From NCBI GenBank assembly GCA_009869945.1, contig WIXG01000057.1, positions 62,001 to 126,000 of the forward strand: a stretch of 64,000 nucleotides of DNA, written 5' to 3'. A model generated the notes under the pieces. It was not told the origin of the DNA and made no database searches. It was given only the letters and a program-made list of their open reading frames with translations. The stretch comes from Mesaphorura yosii (Eukaryota > Arthropoda > Collembola > Poduromorpha > Tullbergiidae). Made by a program: the position numbers and the translations under genes. Shown one piece after another: positions 47,101 through 57,048 of the stretch (the first letter of the stretch is position 1; each line of letters opens with the position of its first letter).

Positions 47101-49134
47101 ATATCTGAGAACAGTCCAGCCATGGTGGTCAAATTGTTGGCAGGGCCGCTGGGTGGAGGAAGTGCCGAGTTTCCTCCAGAATTCCCCATTCGGTTATTTA
47201 CGAGATTAACTGGATTTGTGTGGTTTAATGTCGTTTGAATGTTGTTGTTAGGCCCAGGCATGTTGGATGGAAGAGGAGGTGGCGGTCCGAGTTGTAAATT
47301 GGGAGGACCATGCCCTGGAAACGCATTTGTGCTTTGTTGAGAATTGAAGTTTGGTCCCAGCAGGCGAGATGGTGAGCCGGGTGTGGGACCTCCGTGCATT
47401 GGTCCAAACGCGTTTCCAACTCCTGCTAAATTTAGGCCAGCGAGCGTTGATCCCAGTGCTGTGAGTGGATCGTTATTTTGTGACGGGAACAGAGGTCCTG
47501 AGGTGGGAGAAGACACGCCGAACCCGGGTTCCATGCTCCTGTGTGATCTTAGGACAGGCGGTTGGTTTCCAGGTCCCACAGGTGGCAGACTTGACGGAGG
47601 AACTGACGAACGGTTCTTGTTTGTGAAGGAGGTGTACGCATTCACGACAGTTGTTATCGTCTCACTTAATTCGCCGTTGACTTTCCCGATGTACTGATGC
47701 AAGGCGTGAACCATCTGTGAAATCACTTCTTGTGGTAACTGAATTGTTTTTGGCATGTTGTCATCTTTGGAGAAGAGAAACGGTACGCGGCGATTTAGCA
47801 CTTTCAAAATTGAGCCAACAAATTGTTCACCATGTTCACGGATTTTGTCCGATAACCACTTATCTAGTTTGAGGAATTCTCGTCTCGACGCTAAGCACGC
47901 TAGGTCAATAATAAAGACATGAGAATTTGCGTTTAACAAAAGTGGTAAGGCTTTCAAGTCTTGTGCAATGTCTAAGATTCGCGACAGTTTTGTTTGGTCA
48001 CAATCACTTCGAAGATACCAGTCAGCCATTGAAAGAATCATGATTTGCTTGATTAATGTCGGTGAGTTTGTGTGCCAGGCTTGTTGTAGAATGACCCCAG
48101 AGTTGACGTGATTATTTAAAAAGACTGGAAACAAGTTGGTCAGCAAGTCTTGCCTCAGCTTGTTCATCGGTGTGTTCAGTTGTATTAAACTCAGGATAAG
48201 TATATCAGGGCAATGTAAAATAGGAAACTGAAAGAAGTCTTGAACCGCCGCAGTATGCCCAGCTTCTGACACGTTTAAGAGTAATTCTACAAGATCAATT
48301 GATTTCCACGTGGAAATTTCCTTTGAGTCAAATGATTTATCACCAGTCGTTTTTAGTGTTTCCACAGGGCAAGAGTGATAAGGTACATCCGCAAAACAGA
48401 AGAGATCATAGTTTTGCGGATTCAGGCAATGTCGCAGGAAGGAGACTTGACCTTCGGTATTGTTCCACGTTCGGTAGAATGCTTCCACAGGGAACTGGTC
48501 TGGCCGAATTTGTCCTTGCAGGTGTAAGCCGTATCGCAGTGTTTCCATAAGCGATCTGTATGCTTTGGTGTCTTTCATGTAGAATTCTGGGAAGTCCAAC
48601 TCATGGAACACATCCTTCCACATGAAATTAGGAACAATTTCCAGAACAGCTTGGACTAAACATTTCCCATTCCATTGCACGCCTTCGGAGTCATTGGAGC
48701 TACTCTTGATATCTTTTGTATGGTTCAGTGCGTCACCCCAGATATTACTTGACCCAGTCTGTTGTTGAGTATTTACACCGTGATTCTGCTGGTCTTGTGC
48801 CTTGATCATACCAATTATGATCCTGGCCACGGTGGTTGGTGTGAGCTTGTTGGCTCCAACCGATGACAGTGAAGCCCGACATTCTTCTACCGAGTTACAG
48901 ATCGATGGCCCAAGCTCCAACACAAACACAACTACATCTGGATTAAATTTTACTGGTTGGGCCACGGCTGGGTCTGTAATTAGATTAAACATTAGAGATT
49001 ATAATTATGAACTTTGAATTGGCATTTTTCAGACGTTCATGTGTTTCTGATGGCTGGATCCGTTTCTTGTAACTTGTTATAAACTTACCACAGTCCGGAT
49101 CCATTTCTACTGTCAGGATTTTAGCTATGCCCAT
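38183..49134 (-). CDS. CNOT1: CCR4-NOT complex scaffold, CNOT1/Not1
   Basis: Coding exons on the minus strand: 49134-49089, 48973-47025, 46830-46410, 44463-43472, 43388-43202, 43114-42711, 42624-42391, 42039-41695, 41601-41369, 41276-41051, 40896-40704, 40496-40291, 40214-39939, 39733-39173, 38984-38685, 38464-38183; 2284 aa with all phases closing. Not1 organises the deadenylase complex that shortens mRNA tails. Recognisable parts: TTP-binding/HEAT region (exons 2-3), CAF1/CNOT7-binding MIF4G (exon 4, from about residue 870), CNOT9-binding region (exons 5-7) and the C-terminal NOT-module superfamily domain (exons 12-16; [30 protein letters not shown]). The N-terminal 200 residues or so of animal Not1 are missing: the first exon, [15 protein letters not shown], joins directly to the SVEEC region. 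Earlier exons may exist but were not seen. Confidence 0.93.
38556..38632 (-). ncRNA. Box C/D snoRNA candidate in CNOT1 intron 15
   Basis: Read on the minus strand: box C GTGATGA (38632-38626), box D' CTGA (38597-38594), a C'-like ATGTTGA, and box D CTGA (38559-38556), 77 nt in all. Box D lies 91 nt from the 3' splice site, the usual spacing for intron-encoded C/D snoRNAs. The half between C and D' is nearly identical to the copy at 39813-39886, while the guide next to box D differs. A closing stem is weak. The rRNA or snRNA target was not identified. Confidence 0.65.
39065..39123 (-). ncRNA. Weak box C/D candidate in CNOT1 intron 14
   Basis: On the minus strand, ATGATGT (39123-39117), an internal CTGA (39097-39094) and a CTGA (39068-39065) stand in snoRNA order, and the last CTGA is 80 nt from the 3' splice site. 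The box C deviates by one base and the element is short (59 nt), so this is suggestive only. Confidence 0.3.
39813..39886 (-). ncRNA. Box C/D snoRNA candidate in CNOT1 intron 13
   Basis: Minus-strand order: box C ATGATGA (39886-39880), D' CTGA (39851-39848), C'-like GTGTTGA, and box D CTGA (39816-39813), 74 nt in all. Box D is 79 nt from the 3' splice site. The element is clearly related to the copy in intron 15: the segment from box C through D' differs at only a couple of positions, while the D-guide has diverged. Conservation of a non-coding stretch between two introns, centred on these boxes, is the main support. Confidence 0.65.
42201..42212 (+). repeat. (AC)6 dinucleotide repeat
   Basis: A short AC run in CNOT1 intron 7 (42040-42390), which is otherwise without visible features. 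Confidence 0.8.
44711..46193 (+). pseudogene. Nested zinc-finger gene in CNOT1 intron 3, frame broken twice
   Basis: This lies antisense within the 1.9 kb CNOT1 intron 44464-46409. Exons: 44711-44854, 44929-45317, 45394-45855, 45931-46193. Exon 1 starts [19 protein letters not shown], where I-x-x-Y-F resembles a PCNA-binding PIP box like that of DNA ligase I. Exon 2 has a Cx4C...Hx3C finger ([10 protein letters not shown]...HCRKC) and a regular C2H2 finger (Cx4C-x12-Hx2H). The body is not recognised. Read plainly, translation stops at 45755-45757 (298 aa). Coding sequence clearly continues in another frame after the A-run at 45686-45691, and shifts once more at the A-run 46123-46132. With both single-base shifts the reading frame runs to 46193, about 419 codons, and splice phases stay consistent. 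It may be a decaying transposon-derived gene, or an intact gene with two homopolymer sequencing errors. Confidence 0.55.
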
Positions 49135-51614
49135 CTAACCCCATTGATGTCCATGTGCTGTCTTCACAACTCTCACCTTTGATCTTGAGGTTCCCTACAT
49201 ACAAAATTACAAGCAATATTAAAATTCCTATCACAGCGTCACTAATGTTTAATTAATAACTACTCCTTCTGTCAGGAAACTGCTATTGCGGAAATCTCAA
49301 CAATAAAAATGTAGTAATGGCAACATTCGTTGGGTAGTTTCCCCCATGAAATCAATACCTGCTTCTGTCTGTCTGGGGAGGTAAAACTGTTCCGTATGTT
49401 TTGCTGCACTTAAGATTTACAACGCAATCTCACCACGCTTCTGTTTTCCTTCTAATATTATGACATTGTAACAACGGGCTAGCATAATTTTGCATAATAG
49501 ACTTCACCAGATCTGACTAATAATAATTGCTACCCGAGCACTCAACTCACTTTGGAAATATGCTAAGGCCTTGCGACTTTGCCGTTAATCAATAGATTAA
49601 TTGATGCGATGTACTTTAGAAAGAGATGTACTTGTCATAATACCTAAGCACTTGGTAAGGGGTAATCTGTTACCGGCATCTTACCTTTTGCTAATTTCTG
49701 GGTATGGTCACCTAGTTCTACCCCAAAATCTCTAGGTCAGCATGATGCAAAAGATTCAAACTTGGAGTTCACTGCCAACTCCGCTAATTATTGCCCTTGC
49801 TTTCTTTCTCCGAAAGACAACTTACCAATTTCATGTACTGTGTAGGTGGCGAATCTTCGGTTTAGGTTCTGAATCATTTGATATCCCCAGTCGATGATCA
49901 GTCACTGTGTAAAAAGCCGTCACGTTACGGTACTCCTTATCTTTATGTTCCCGTTGCCCTCACCACTTAAGTACTCGTGTTCGTATGCCCGACGTAACAG
50001 TAACGTACGTTAAAGAATCCTAAAAAGGTAAAGTAAAAATACTTACAAAGAAAATATTATTGCCCTTAACCGTGCGATGCAGTAACCGACACTTAAAATA
50101 TGCCTAATTAATTAAAAGTACAGCTAACGAGTGCTTGCTTGACGAGTTACATTACGATTAAAAAGAGCTCATTATTCGCACAATTTGATTATTCGTTCGG
50201 GGTCTGCGCGTTGTGCAACAACAACGGAGACCGTGTTGGTGTTAATCTTGTTCCAGAAAATTGCTCAAACCAAAAATAAAAAAATGCCACGCAGTCAGTC
50301 ACAAGAACCGAGCTTCAGAAAGCTTGGAGCTTGGCTTTGGCTTTGGCTTTCCTGCTGCTGCTGCTCGCCTTCGTCTTTTCCCTTTGCTAGCAAAGGCATT
50401 CTGTGCTCACGCTCGCTGTCTGGCTCGCTGGCGCTTGGCGAGTCGGTAGAGAAGATTCAAAAACCAATGGTGCTAAGCAATAATGCATTGAAATGGTTGC
50501 GCGTTCAACTCGAAGGGAGATTCGTACGAAAGAGAGCGTCACCGGCTCAAGGTCTCGCCATCGCATTGCACGCAACTTTTGACGTTATGATGCGAGCTTT
50601 GTGTTGGTGGTTTGATGATGGTACCAAGTGAGACGGATGGATGTTGACTCGACTTAACAGGGATCAAGAATCATGAAGCCAGCAAGACAGTGACTCGCAG
50701 CGGTAAAGGCTTGGTCGTTGGTGGTCGTTAAAGGAAGATGGACCTTTAATTTTAATTGCAACCCAGCAATGCCATGTCAAGTGTCACTTGGAGCCGAGTC
50801 CAATTATTACAACTCAAATTCTGTTGACCGTAGGCCAGAGTCCGGTTCCAATGGCCATGGCTCGTTTCGTTCAGCCCATTTATCTTGCAGACACACTTTT
50901 TATACTTATCTTTACATGGAAACGGAAATGCCTTCATGCAAACCCAAAGCCAGGTCCACTGGCGCTGACTTATCGTTACAACGATTTCCTTTGGACATTT
51001 CGGGAGTTTTTTCGTACATCTTCGACAAAACGAGTGCTAGCGCTGTTTTAATGCTAAGTCAAGCTAGCGCAAGAAGGGAATGCTTTAAAGTTAATGCTTA
51101 TGATTAAGAAGAAGTCGTACGCGATGTTTTTATGAGTTTCAGTTTCGGGATCGGAGTTTCAGACACGGATGCGATGCGCCGCGTGCATGCGTGTTCGTCG
51201 TCGAAATCAGAGCCTAGCTCTGGTCTGGAGTCAGCGTATTCTGGAGTCGTAAAATTTAAAATCGTGACTTTCGTAAAGTAAAGTTACTCAAGACGTCTGC
51301 GGGCAAGGGTGTTCTGTTGTGCTTTCTGTTTCTGTGCTATTTTGAATCGTGTCAATCGTACGCGTTTTAGTGAACTGACATTTATTGTTGCACTGATACA
51401 GCAAGCCAAAAAAAACTCACATCAGACCTGACAGACGCAGGCACACAGATGCGGACAGACTTCGTGGACCACAGAATAAAGAACTTTACCGGCGCCGACA
51501 CTGCGAAAACTCAAGAGGATAGGACGGACGTATTTTCATGCGTTCCGTCAATCCGAATTCGGAATAGTGTCAGTGACAGTCGGCCGGTCCAATGCAAGCG
51601 GCAAACAGCGAGTT
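49135..51614. other. Divergent spacer between CNOT1 and CHPF
   Basis: Genes on both sides point away, so both promoters lie here. An acceptor-like TTAG directly precedes the CNOT1 ATG at 49134, which implies at least one upstream leader exon. I searched for the missing N-terminal Not1 exons and found nothing convincing. Open frames at 50.2-51.1 kb are low-complexity and lack motifs. Confidence 0.5.
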
Positions 51615-54600
51615 ATGCTAAAATCACAAGCGTTCACGGTGGGCTTGTGCATCGGACTGACGCTTGGCACTTTATTCGTGCCAGTGTTCGATAACGCCTG
51701 GTGTGCATGGAGCGGCGGTGAAGGCCAAGACCAGACACATGTCAAAATCAATTCCGGCTCGGACCAGAATCCTGAGCCTGCATCTGCACGTGACTCATTC
51801 TCGGCCGTGACTCAAGTCTTGGCCCAATCCGAAGTCAAAGCGCAGGCTGAGGGTCAGATTCAAAAGAGCCGTGCCGAGACTCCCGAAACGCCTTGGCGAA
51901 GGCCGCGATACTTGTCAAGGGAACTTGGACTTAAGAAGAAGCTGATCGTTGGCATCCTGGTCGATGGTGAAGGCGAATCTGAACATGGTGCTGAGACTGT
52001 GATTTCAAACGATCGTGTATCCCTTTTAAGTGGAACTCTGCAGAGACACGTGAACAAACTGGTCTTCTTCGTTGCTAAAACTGGCACACTCGGGAACGAA
52101 AATCCGGCCGTCACTACCAAAACTACAAATATGATATTCCTAAAACTGGACAAGAGTAATGGAGTAAACGGGTCTTTTGCGATGGCCGCAGGCGCACTCG
52201 AGTATTTCTCCCGTGTATTTGGAAATGAGTACGATTTCTTTTTCCTGGCCCGGTACAATTATTACATCAACGGTGGGCTTCTGATTGAGACAGTGACGAA
52301 CATCAGCGTCAGTGAGCCAGTGTTTTGGACACAGGCTCAATTGCCTGGAGTAAGTTCCAGTTCCAGTCGTTCCAGTCGCGGCGATGATTCAGGCGAGACG
52401 TCTTCTCGACTGCACGAATGTAAGTGCCAATATCGTTGTCTCAAATATGTACAGCAACGGGATATTATTTTACAGGGTGCGTCATTCTGTTTAGTGTAAT
52501 CTTTGTATTGCAGATAATGGACTATTATTCAGTCGTGCAATCCTGTCGTCCATCTTTGGACCTTGCGGGAGCAGTGAATCTGGCCATGATAGCTGCGCCA
52601 TCTCCGCCCTGCATCAGTTGATGACCAAATACCAATTCAACGGCAAGGGCAGCAGCAGCAGAGATGAAGCCCATGAAACCGGACGACGGCTAAAAATTTC
52701 GAGTGTCGAAGCTGGGAGCGAATCGGAATGGGGATCTTCATTTCTCATCGGCCCACTAAGAAATGGCGCCGAATTCCGCCGTGTCCACGAACTTATTTGC
52801 AAAGTAAGTCCGAGGCATCTCCGAAACACCTTAAGAACTAACGGTCACAAAGCGCAAAAATGTGCGATTTTATCTGGGCACTGCATTTATGCGAGTCTCC
52901 GACTCATAGAAACGGAAGGAACGAATCAACGCTGAAATGTCGGCTTTGCAACGTAAAATCCGCACGATCCATTTAAGAACGCACTACGACAGCGAAAAGG
53001 GGCTTAGCTGGCCGTTCGGATTCCCAATGCCCTCGAAACCACGGACTCGGCACGACGTGCTGCAATGGGTGTACTTTACGCCTGAGTCAATATTCTACAT
53101 GTCGGAGCATCATGTCAACAACTCGTTAAGCGGTGTGGATCGGCTCGATGTGGAGGACATTGTGAGGAGTTCGGAGCAGCTTTTAAGCAGCAGCAGCGAC
53201 GGCAGCTCCAAAGTGAAAATGAACATCACGCTTTTGCACGGGTATCGAAGATTTGATCCTGGGCGTGGCATGGAGTATATTCTGGACTTTATAAATGACG
53301 ATTCTGGACTGATTAGCAGGCAAGTCATAATCCTTTTATTGGGCAGTCAGTTTGTAGAAAAGGGCACAAGAAACGTATAAAAAATGGTCGTGAAGTTCGT
53401 TGTTTCTTCTCTCTTCACTCAAGACTCCCAAGGAACCTCCACCTGAAAGTCCGTTTCGACTAAAAAGCCTGCAACGGAAAATAGTAATTGGCTCGCTAGC
53501 CTTCCTGGTTGCAGAGAGATCAGCTGTTAATTCTTATCTTTCGCTTTGGTTCTCTATTTGCTGTTATCATGTTACTTTTCAATGACAGGGTCGAAGGCCT
53601 GCGTCCACTTCTCGGGCGTATCGAACTGGTTCCCGTCCCATTCGTGGCTGAAGTCGGCCGAATAACGTTACTGATACCAATCATGGGGTCCAGCGCCAGA
53701 CCAAGGCTGAACTCGGTCCGCAGATTTCTTAAATGCTGGGCTCATGACTCAACCACGACCATCAGTGACAGCAAAGTGAACACGATGATTCTGTTCGTAT
53801 TCACGTCACCCATGGGCCTTGACCTCGAAGCAAGAGCCGGCATCGAATCAGTCAAGCGAGTAATCAATGAGTTCAACAATCAAATCTCGACCGGGACGAG
53901 CTTGAGCGTCTTGTCGAAAGTTGGGTACGTTGTGATAAATACTTCAGAACAGGAGCCAAAAATCGCAATATTGGACCATCTCATCAAGCGCAAAATTCTC
54001 AAGGCTGAATCGCTTGTCGCCATTCTAGACGAGACGCACATCGATTTTGGAGACGATTTAATGAATCGAGTGCGAATGAATACAATCCGCGGAGTGCAAG
54101 TTTATTCGCCCGTGCCCTTCGTTGAGTACGTCCCGGAATTGACTGATCTACATCAGTTAAGCAGTATCGACAAGAGTCACCGCCATCACGCAAGCTCAGG
54201 TACGGATGCCACATCCGAAGTAGAAATTCATAAGACGAAAGGATATTTCCAGCACGACGACTATGGATTTCTGAGTTTTTATGTCGCAGACTTTTTGGCG
54301 GGTAATCTCCCAAGTTTAATGTTATTAATGTTTCAATTGCAACGCAACGCATATTTTCTCGATAGTGAGAGAATCTTTTTCGTCTCCACCCGGTGTACAA
54401 CGACCAACATTGACTGATTTGGTGGATATATTTCTTCTACCGCGCACGGACAAAAATGTGATCCACGTTCTTCGAGCTCCCGAGCCAGATTTGAAGATTC
54501 GTTTCGAGTACGGCAGGTTAAATGAGTCGCTGTGCTCAGAACATTTCGACCGGTGCTCCAAACGATTATGGGCAAGCAAAGAACAATTAGCGAAACTCAT

Positions 54601-54619
54601 TTTCAGTTCTGGATTGTAG
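51615..54619 (+). CDS. CHPF: Chondroitin polymerising factor-like glycosyltransferase
   Basis: Five exons: 51615-52419, 52514-52803, 52910-53319, 53589-54301, 54366-54619; 823 aa with phases closing. CHPF/CHSY proteins are Golgi type II membrane proteins that extend chondroitin chains; CHPF works with the catalytic synthases. A short cytosolic start is followed by one signal anchor (QAFTVGLCIGLTLGTLFVPVF). The CHPF hallmark GYRRFDPGRGMEY and the VEILPVPF-like IELVPVPFVAEVGRITLL are clear. Neither transferase domain shows a clean DxD: the expected places read FFFLARYNYY and AILDETHIDF, as in the non-catalytic CHPF. The start was chosen at 51615, since the upstream frame has a stop just before a GTG at 51567. 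Intron 3 begins with GC rather than GT. Confidence 0.85.
53320..53588 (+). other. GC-AG intron 3 of CHPF
   Basis: The exon ends CAG|GCAAGT, the textbook GC donor, and the acceptor is ATGACAG|GG. Only this border keeps the frame from ISR into VEGLRPLLG. No usable GT restores the frame nearby. Confidence 0.8.
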
Positions 54620-54648
54620 TGTACAGCGTAGCGTAGACGAGTCTAGTC

Positions 54649-54728
54649 TTTATTTATTGCCAGTCGTCACTCACGGCTTCAGATATAAAAATCATACTGA
54701 TCGCGTCACAGATTGTATTGAAAATAAA
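54649..54728. promoter_or_regulatory. Overlapping poly(A) signals of CHPF (+) and COASY (-)
   Basis: CHPF has AATAAA at 54723-54728. COASY, whose stop is at 54783, has its minus-strand signals at 54649-54658 (two overlapping TTTATT on +). Each transcript should therefore run past the other's signal. Confidence 0.6.
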
Positions 54729-54782
54729 ACACGATTATCAGGATCAGAACGAGAATTAAGCGAGAGTGCAAGTATTCTTTTA

Positions 54783-56719
54783 CTATAAATTCTTAATTAA
54801 GTCCTGTATCTGGCTCCATGCCTTCCGAACTTGTTCTCTGGTGAACTCAACTTCCCACAGAGACGAGAATGCGAAGGTGGCATGCTTTAATCGCTCTTTG
54901 TTGGACAATTGTGAGTCAATTCTACGTTGAGCGTCCTCCTCCGAAAGCTTATCGCGTTCTTGAATTCTTCGGATTGCCTGCAAAGGAGGGCGGGGTATTA
55001 AACTGATGAAATGTCCACAGTTCACAAAATTGGCGCCGTAAAAGTGCCGGTGAAGTTTCTTACCTCCTCTCTTGGAACGAACGGAACCCACACTTCGTGA
55101 CAGAATTGATCCCATTTGGCTTCGATGAGCACGGCGGCATCAACGATAACAATTTTCACCCCACACCGGCAGTATTCTTGAATCTTCTCTAGAACTAACC
55201 GCTGGATTTCTGGCCAGACAATGTCAGTCAACGTCTTCAGCATCTCAGGCTTCCCAAATACTCGACTGCCTATCGCTCTTCTGTCAATATTACCAGTCTC
55301 TAGATTAACAACTTCATTGCCGAACGTCTGGACAATTTTGTCGTAGCATTCAGTGCCCTTCGTGTAGGTTTGATGTCCAAGCTTATCACAGTCTATCATT
55401 CCAGCTCCAAGCGTCTCTAAATACTTGGCCATTGACGATTTACCACTCGCAATTCCACCGGTCAATCCAATTATGTAAGGTAACGAAGCTTCTTTGTTCT
55501 GTAAATTGTATCATAATTCAATTAATGGAAAATCTATCGTATGAATTAGCCTTATTCTCACGAATAACAAAATACTCACCGGCGGCCGAAGTCTTTCTCC
55601 AAGATTCCTTAATCTTAAGGCACTCGAACTGATCTTGTCTTCTTCGTGACCGCTCTGCTTATTGTTCTCGGGAAATAAGTCAATGGCGAACACGTCAATT
55701 GGTGCCATATTTCGCTGTCGTCGTATTTCATTGATTTTATCACCACTTTTAATCGTTTCAGTTGATGCAACCAGCAGTCCTAACTTCTCTTCCGTAATTG
55801 TAGGCCCATAAATATCGCTGAGCGGCACAATCCTCAGTTTAAGAGTCGGAGGTGCAATATCCCGCATTAGATCCCCAACAGCACCCATGCGGTCCTCCAT
55901 AGGTGCAATCAAGTCGTGTAGAGATTTTCCTGAAGGTAAAGAAGCAGTGAAGTTATTTACTAGTTAAAGGATTAACCGATTCATTAACTGTGCGATTGCC
56001 TTACTTCTGATCATTTCTTCGTCAGTCACCCCGATAATCAATTCTTTTCTGCAACGCAATATTCCTTCTGATAAGAGCAGCTTGTGTCCATTATGAATCC
56101 CATCAAATGTTCCGCCAAGTGCCACAATATCGTGAACCTTATCATCTCCATTGGAATTAGCCTCCTCATTATCATCGCTCGCATTCACATCTTCATCGAA
56201 TACGACATGTTGTGGAATGGTTTCCGGAATCGCACTTTCGGCCAAAAAGTTGGAAACATCAGATTTAGAAATTCCCGAATCAATGAACACCATGTCGATG
56301 GCCCTCCATGGAGTGGATCCGGCCGAAGTCTGACTCCTGCAGCCAGAACCTTGTTGGGTGGATGATGGTTCACCAGTGGTTGCGCTATTTGGAATCCGTT
56401 TCTGAAGCAGCAGTCTTACATCAACTAATGGGCATATGGTTGATGCTTGAGCATAGAATGAAGTAGTAAACCGGCTTAGTGAAACGATATCAGTCAAGGC
56501 GTTCTTCCACAAGCAGACGTAAAGAGTAGACTTCTTAGGGTGTCCATTACCACCAGCATTGGAAGCGAGTACAGTTTGTCTAGTTCCAGTTGCATTTCCG
56601 GCTCCACTGGACGCAGCAGTTTCAGCAACTTTCTTGATGACTCCGCGCAGAAGGTTTCCAAGGCCAGTTTTACCAACCAGACGATGGACGATCAGCAAGC
56701 CAGTGAAGGATGATGTCAT
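54783..56719 (-). CDS. COASY: Bifunctional coenzyme A synthase (PPAT + DPCK)
   Basis: Four exons on the minus strand: 56719-56005, 55929-55580, 55498-55064, 54977-54783; 564 aa, matching the animal family length. It performs the last two steps of CoA synthesis: 4'-phosphopantetheine adenylyltransferase, then dephospho-CoA kinase. The PPAT domain shows GGTFDGIHNGHK (about 202-213) with the nucleotide-binding HxGH-type element, then IIGVTDEEM. The DPCK domain begins in exon 3 with Walker A GGIASGKSS (about 369-377), followed by DCDKLGH and VIVDAAVLIEA. The first 190 residues are a poorly conserved N-terminal extension, as in other animals. It is tail-to-tail with CHPF. Confidence 0.95.
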
Positions 56720-57048
56720 TTTGCACAGTATATATAAACTATACTACAAACTAAATGCGGAAATTAACTAATTTAAGTCACTAATGAATGCAACACGTAG
56801 TTTACCTACATGTCAAAGTCCGACTTGACACGGTACCGCAATGAATCGTCAAACATTGAATTGCTATGTTGAACCGATTCCGGTTCCCACACAAAACTTG
56901 AGTTAATGAGATGAGAGAGGTGCAGCAATGCGAGATGGAGTGCCAGAATAAGTTTTGGAGATTCAACTTGAAATTGAAAGAAAATGCACAGATTTCTTGA
57001 TCAGGAAACACACTCGATCGGTAGTTGCTTTTATTACTTAACCATATG
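56720..57048. other. Short spacer between COASY and kynureninase
   Basis: Both neighbours are on the minus strand, so this holds the kynureninase 3' end (TTTATT on + at 57030-57035, only 14 bases past the stop) and the COASY promoter. No coding content was seen. Confidence 0.55.

Noticed and set aside
48974..48992. ATG at 48992 as the CNOT1 start
   Set aside because: It lies in intron sequence before a clear TTACAG acceptor; the upstream exon at 49134-49089 joins in the correct phase.
49177..49194. An 18-nt micro-exon upstream of the CNOT1 ATG
   Set aside because: It has an acceptor and donor, but the intron to the next exon would be only 42 nt, shorter than any other here.
50185..51107. 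Two + strand frames between CNOT1 and CHPF with Trp/Cys runs
   Set aside because: The content is simple-sequence translation (TGG/CTTTGG and TGCTGC runs), without homology or splice support.
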